In this document: positions 13,708 through 14,426 of the stretch, piece by piece | How positions within the stretch are numbered: the first letter of the stretch is position 1 | Layout: the number at the start of each line of letters is the position of its first letter | NCBI GenBank assembly: GCA_002440825.1 | Contig: DJVH01000012.1 | Coordinates: 1 to 14,426 of the forward strand | DNA from: Bacteriovoracaceae bacterium UBA6261 | GTDB taxonomy: Bacteria > Bdellovibrionota > Bacteriovoracia > Bacteriovoracales > Bacteriovoracaceae | DNA: 14,426 nucleotides | Direction of reading: 5' to 3' | Notes under the pieces: generated by a model | Told to the model about the DNA's origin: nothing | Databases searched by the model: none | Seen by the model: only the letters and a program-made list of their open reading frames with translations | Position numbers and translations under genes: made by a program

Positions 13708-14426
13708 GCTCACTTTGCTCCCGGGCCAATAATGTCTCGACAATAATTTGAGAAGGAGGAGTTGAAGCCCGCACTGGAGATCGTTTGTATTTTTCCAGAT
13801 GACTTAAAAACTCATCCGCTTTCTTCTTATCGTAATTTGAAAGCAGGCAGTTTTCATTCAACCCTTCTGTTCTTTCTGTTGTGCTTCTCATGATGAGACA
13901 GGGTTTTCCCAGGTAATAGCATTCTTCCTGATTGCTTCCGCTGTCTGTGATAATAAATTGACATCCGTAAAGATAATTTCTGAAAGTGAGAAATGAAGCC
14001 CGGCCTCTGAACTCAATGTTGGGATTGGCCAGAAAGGATTTCCATTTTGAATCATTTTCAAATTTATGCTTTGTGGATTCACTCATAAAAAAGATCAGTT
14101 TGAATTTATGAGAAGCTTCCTGGATCACATCAACAATCGTCTGAAGTCTGTCGTCGTTGATGAGATTTTCAAAGCGATGGATATTGCAAATGCCGAACTC
14201 TTCTTCAGGCATACGGAAGTTTTCCATATTGTGAGTCAAGCTTTCCACCATCGTATTGAATTCAGTGTTGATGATTTTTCCTTTAATTTTTTTACGAGCG
14301 AGATTTTCTGCCGCTGCCTGGTTGGGTGCGAAGTTGTATTCAGCAAGGCGCGAACAAATTCGTCGGTTGATTTCTTCCGGAAAAGGATTTAACAGCGAGT
14401 TGGAATTCAGTCCGCTTTCGACATGA
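13700..14426 (-). CDS. wecB: UDP-N-acetylglucosamine 2-epimerase, non-hydrolysing (N-terminus beyond window)
   Basis: The visible 241 residues are the C-terminal two thirds of a WecB-type enzyme, which interconverts UDP-GlcNAc and UDP-ManNAc in the cytoplasm for surface polysaccharides. The reading frame runs open to the window edge at 14426; ATG at 14251 is internal. Reading the - strand from the edge gives HVESGLNS, then PFPEEINRR, which hold the two conserved glutamates of the family (HVEAG and PEEANR in E. coli). Next come NIHRFENL with the conserved histidine, and the UDP-binding segment ITDSGSNQEECYYLGKP followed by MRSTTERTEG. The SNQEECYYLGKP form differs from the GGIQEEA form of E. 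coli WecB and seems typical of a separate subgroup. It overlaps the glycosyltransferase start by eight bases. The symbol rests on family likeness. Confidence 0.92.
   Translation of the reverse strand, partial: HVESGLNSNSLLNPFPEEINRRICSRLAEYNFAPNQAAAENLARKKIKGKIINTEFNTMVESLTHNMENFRMPEEEFGICNIHRFENLINDDRLQTIVDVIQEASHKFKLIFFMSESTKHKFENDSKWKSFLANPNIEFRGRASFLTFRNYLYGCQFIITDSGSNQEECYYLGKPCLIMRSTTERTEGLNENCLLSNYDKKKADEFLSHLEKYKRSPVRASTPPSQIIVETLLAREQSEHE

Noticed and set aside
1..14426. Mobile elements, CRISPR arrays, tRNA or rRNA genes
   Set aside because: No transposase, integrase, repeat-spacer pattern, terminal repeats or tRNA-like cloverleaf sequence could be seen; nearly all bases are in intact genes.

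Overview
The window is about 14.4 kb of densely coding bacterial DNA of moderate GC content. I see no tRNA, rRNA, CRISPR array or mobile element. Protein style suggests the Bdellovibrio/Bacteriovorax (Bacteriovoracales) type of predatory bacterium. The clues are an ABC/Gldg/DUF4340 export operon, a salvage pair of thymidine kinase and hypoxanthine phosphoribosyltransferase, many lysine-rich envelope proteins and A/T-ending codons. This placement is an inference and is not proven by any marker gene.

Region 1 (1-4867, + strand) is a very compact five-gene membrane operon with 0-3 bases between genes. It encodes the C-terminal part of an ABC ATPase, an ABC-2 permease (GldF-like), a Gldg-family auxiliary protein, a DUF4340 protein and a four-helix Yip1-like membrane protein. 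Together they look like one envelope ABC machine of the GldA/F/G type.

Region 2 (5019-8191, + strand) is a probable salvage operon. It holds thymidine kinase (tdk), hypoxanthine phosphoribosyltransferase (hpt), a GHMP sugar kinase resembling heptose-7-phosphate kinase and a 315-aa protein with features of the DUF429/RNase H-like fold plus a four-cysteine cluster. A strong 14-bp stem with T-rich flanks on both strands lies inside the last gene. It probably terminates transcription from both sides, because the next gene converges on it and the two stop codons overlap.

Region 3 (8188-11656, - strand) carries, in transcription order, an ECF sigma factor, a four-helix cysteine-containing membrane protein (candidate anti-sigma factor, ATGA overlap), a membrane histidine kinase and a secreted PAP2-type phosphatase. 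The kinase has a perfect TATAAT placed so that its mRNA would be almost leaderless. The sigma factor has no good ATG start; its best Shine-Dalgarno sequence faces an ATA codon.

Region 4 (11823-14426) is a surface-polysaccharide segment. It has a GtrB/ArnC-like polyprenyl-phosphate glycosyltransferase on the + strand, and a second membrane-anchored family 2 glycosyltransferase and a WecB-type UDP-GlcNAc 2-epimerase (cut by the window end) on the - strand. The two glycosyltransferase genes converge with a 17-base overlap of their 3' ends.

The genes mostly belong to known families. The most notable points are the unrecognised or weakly recognised proteins (7244, 10674), the coding-embedded bidirectional terminator, the unusual translation starts and the substituted motif residues in the kinase and in one glycosyltransferase.
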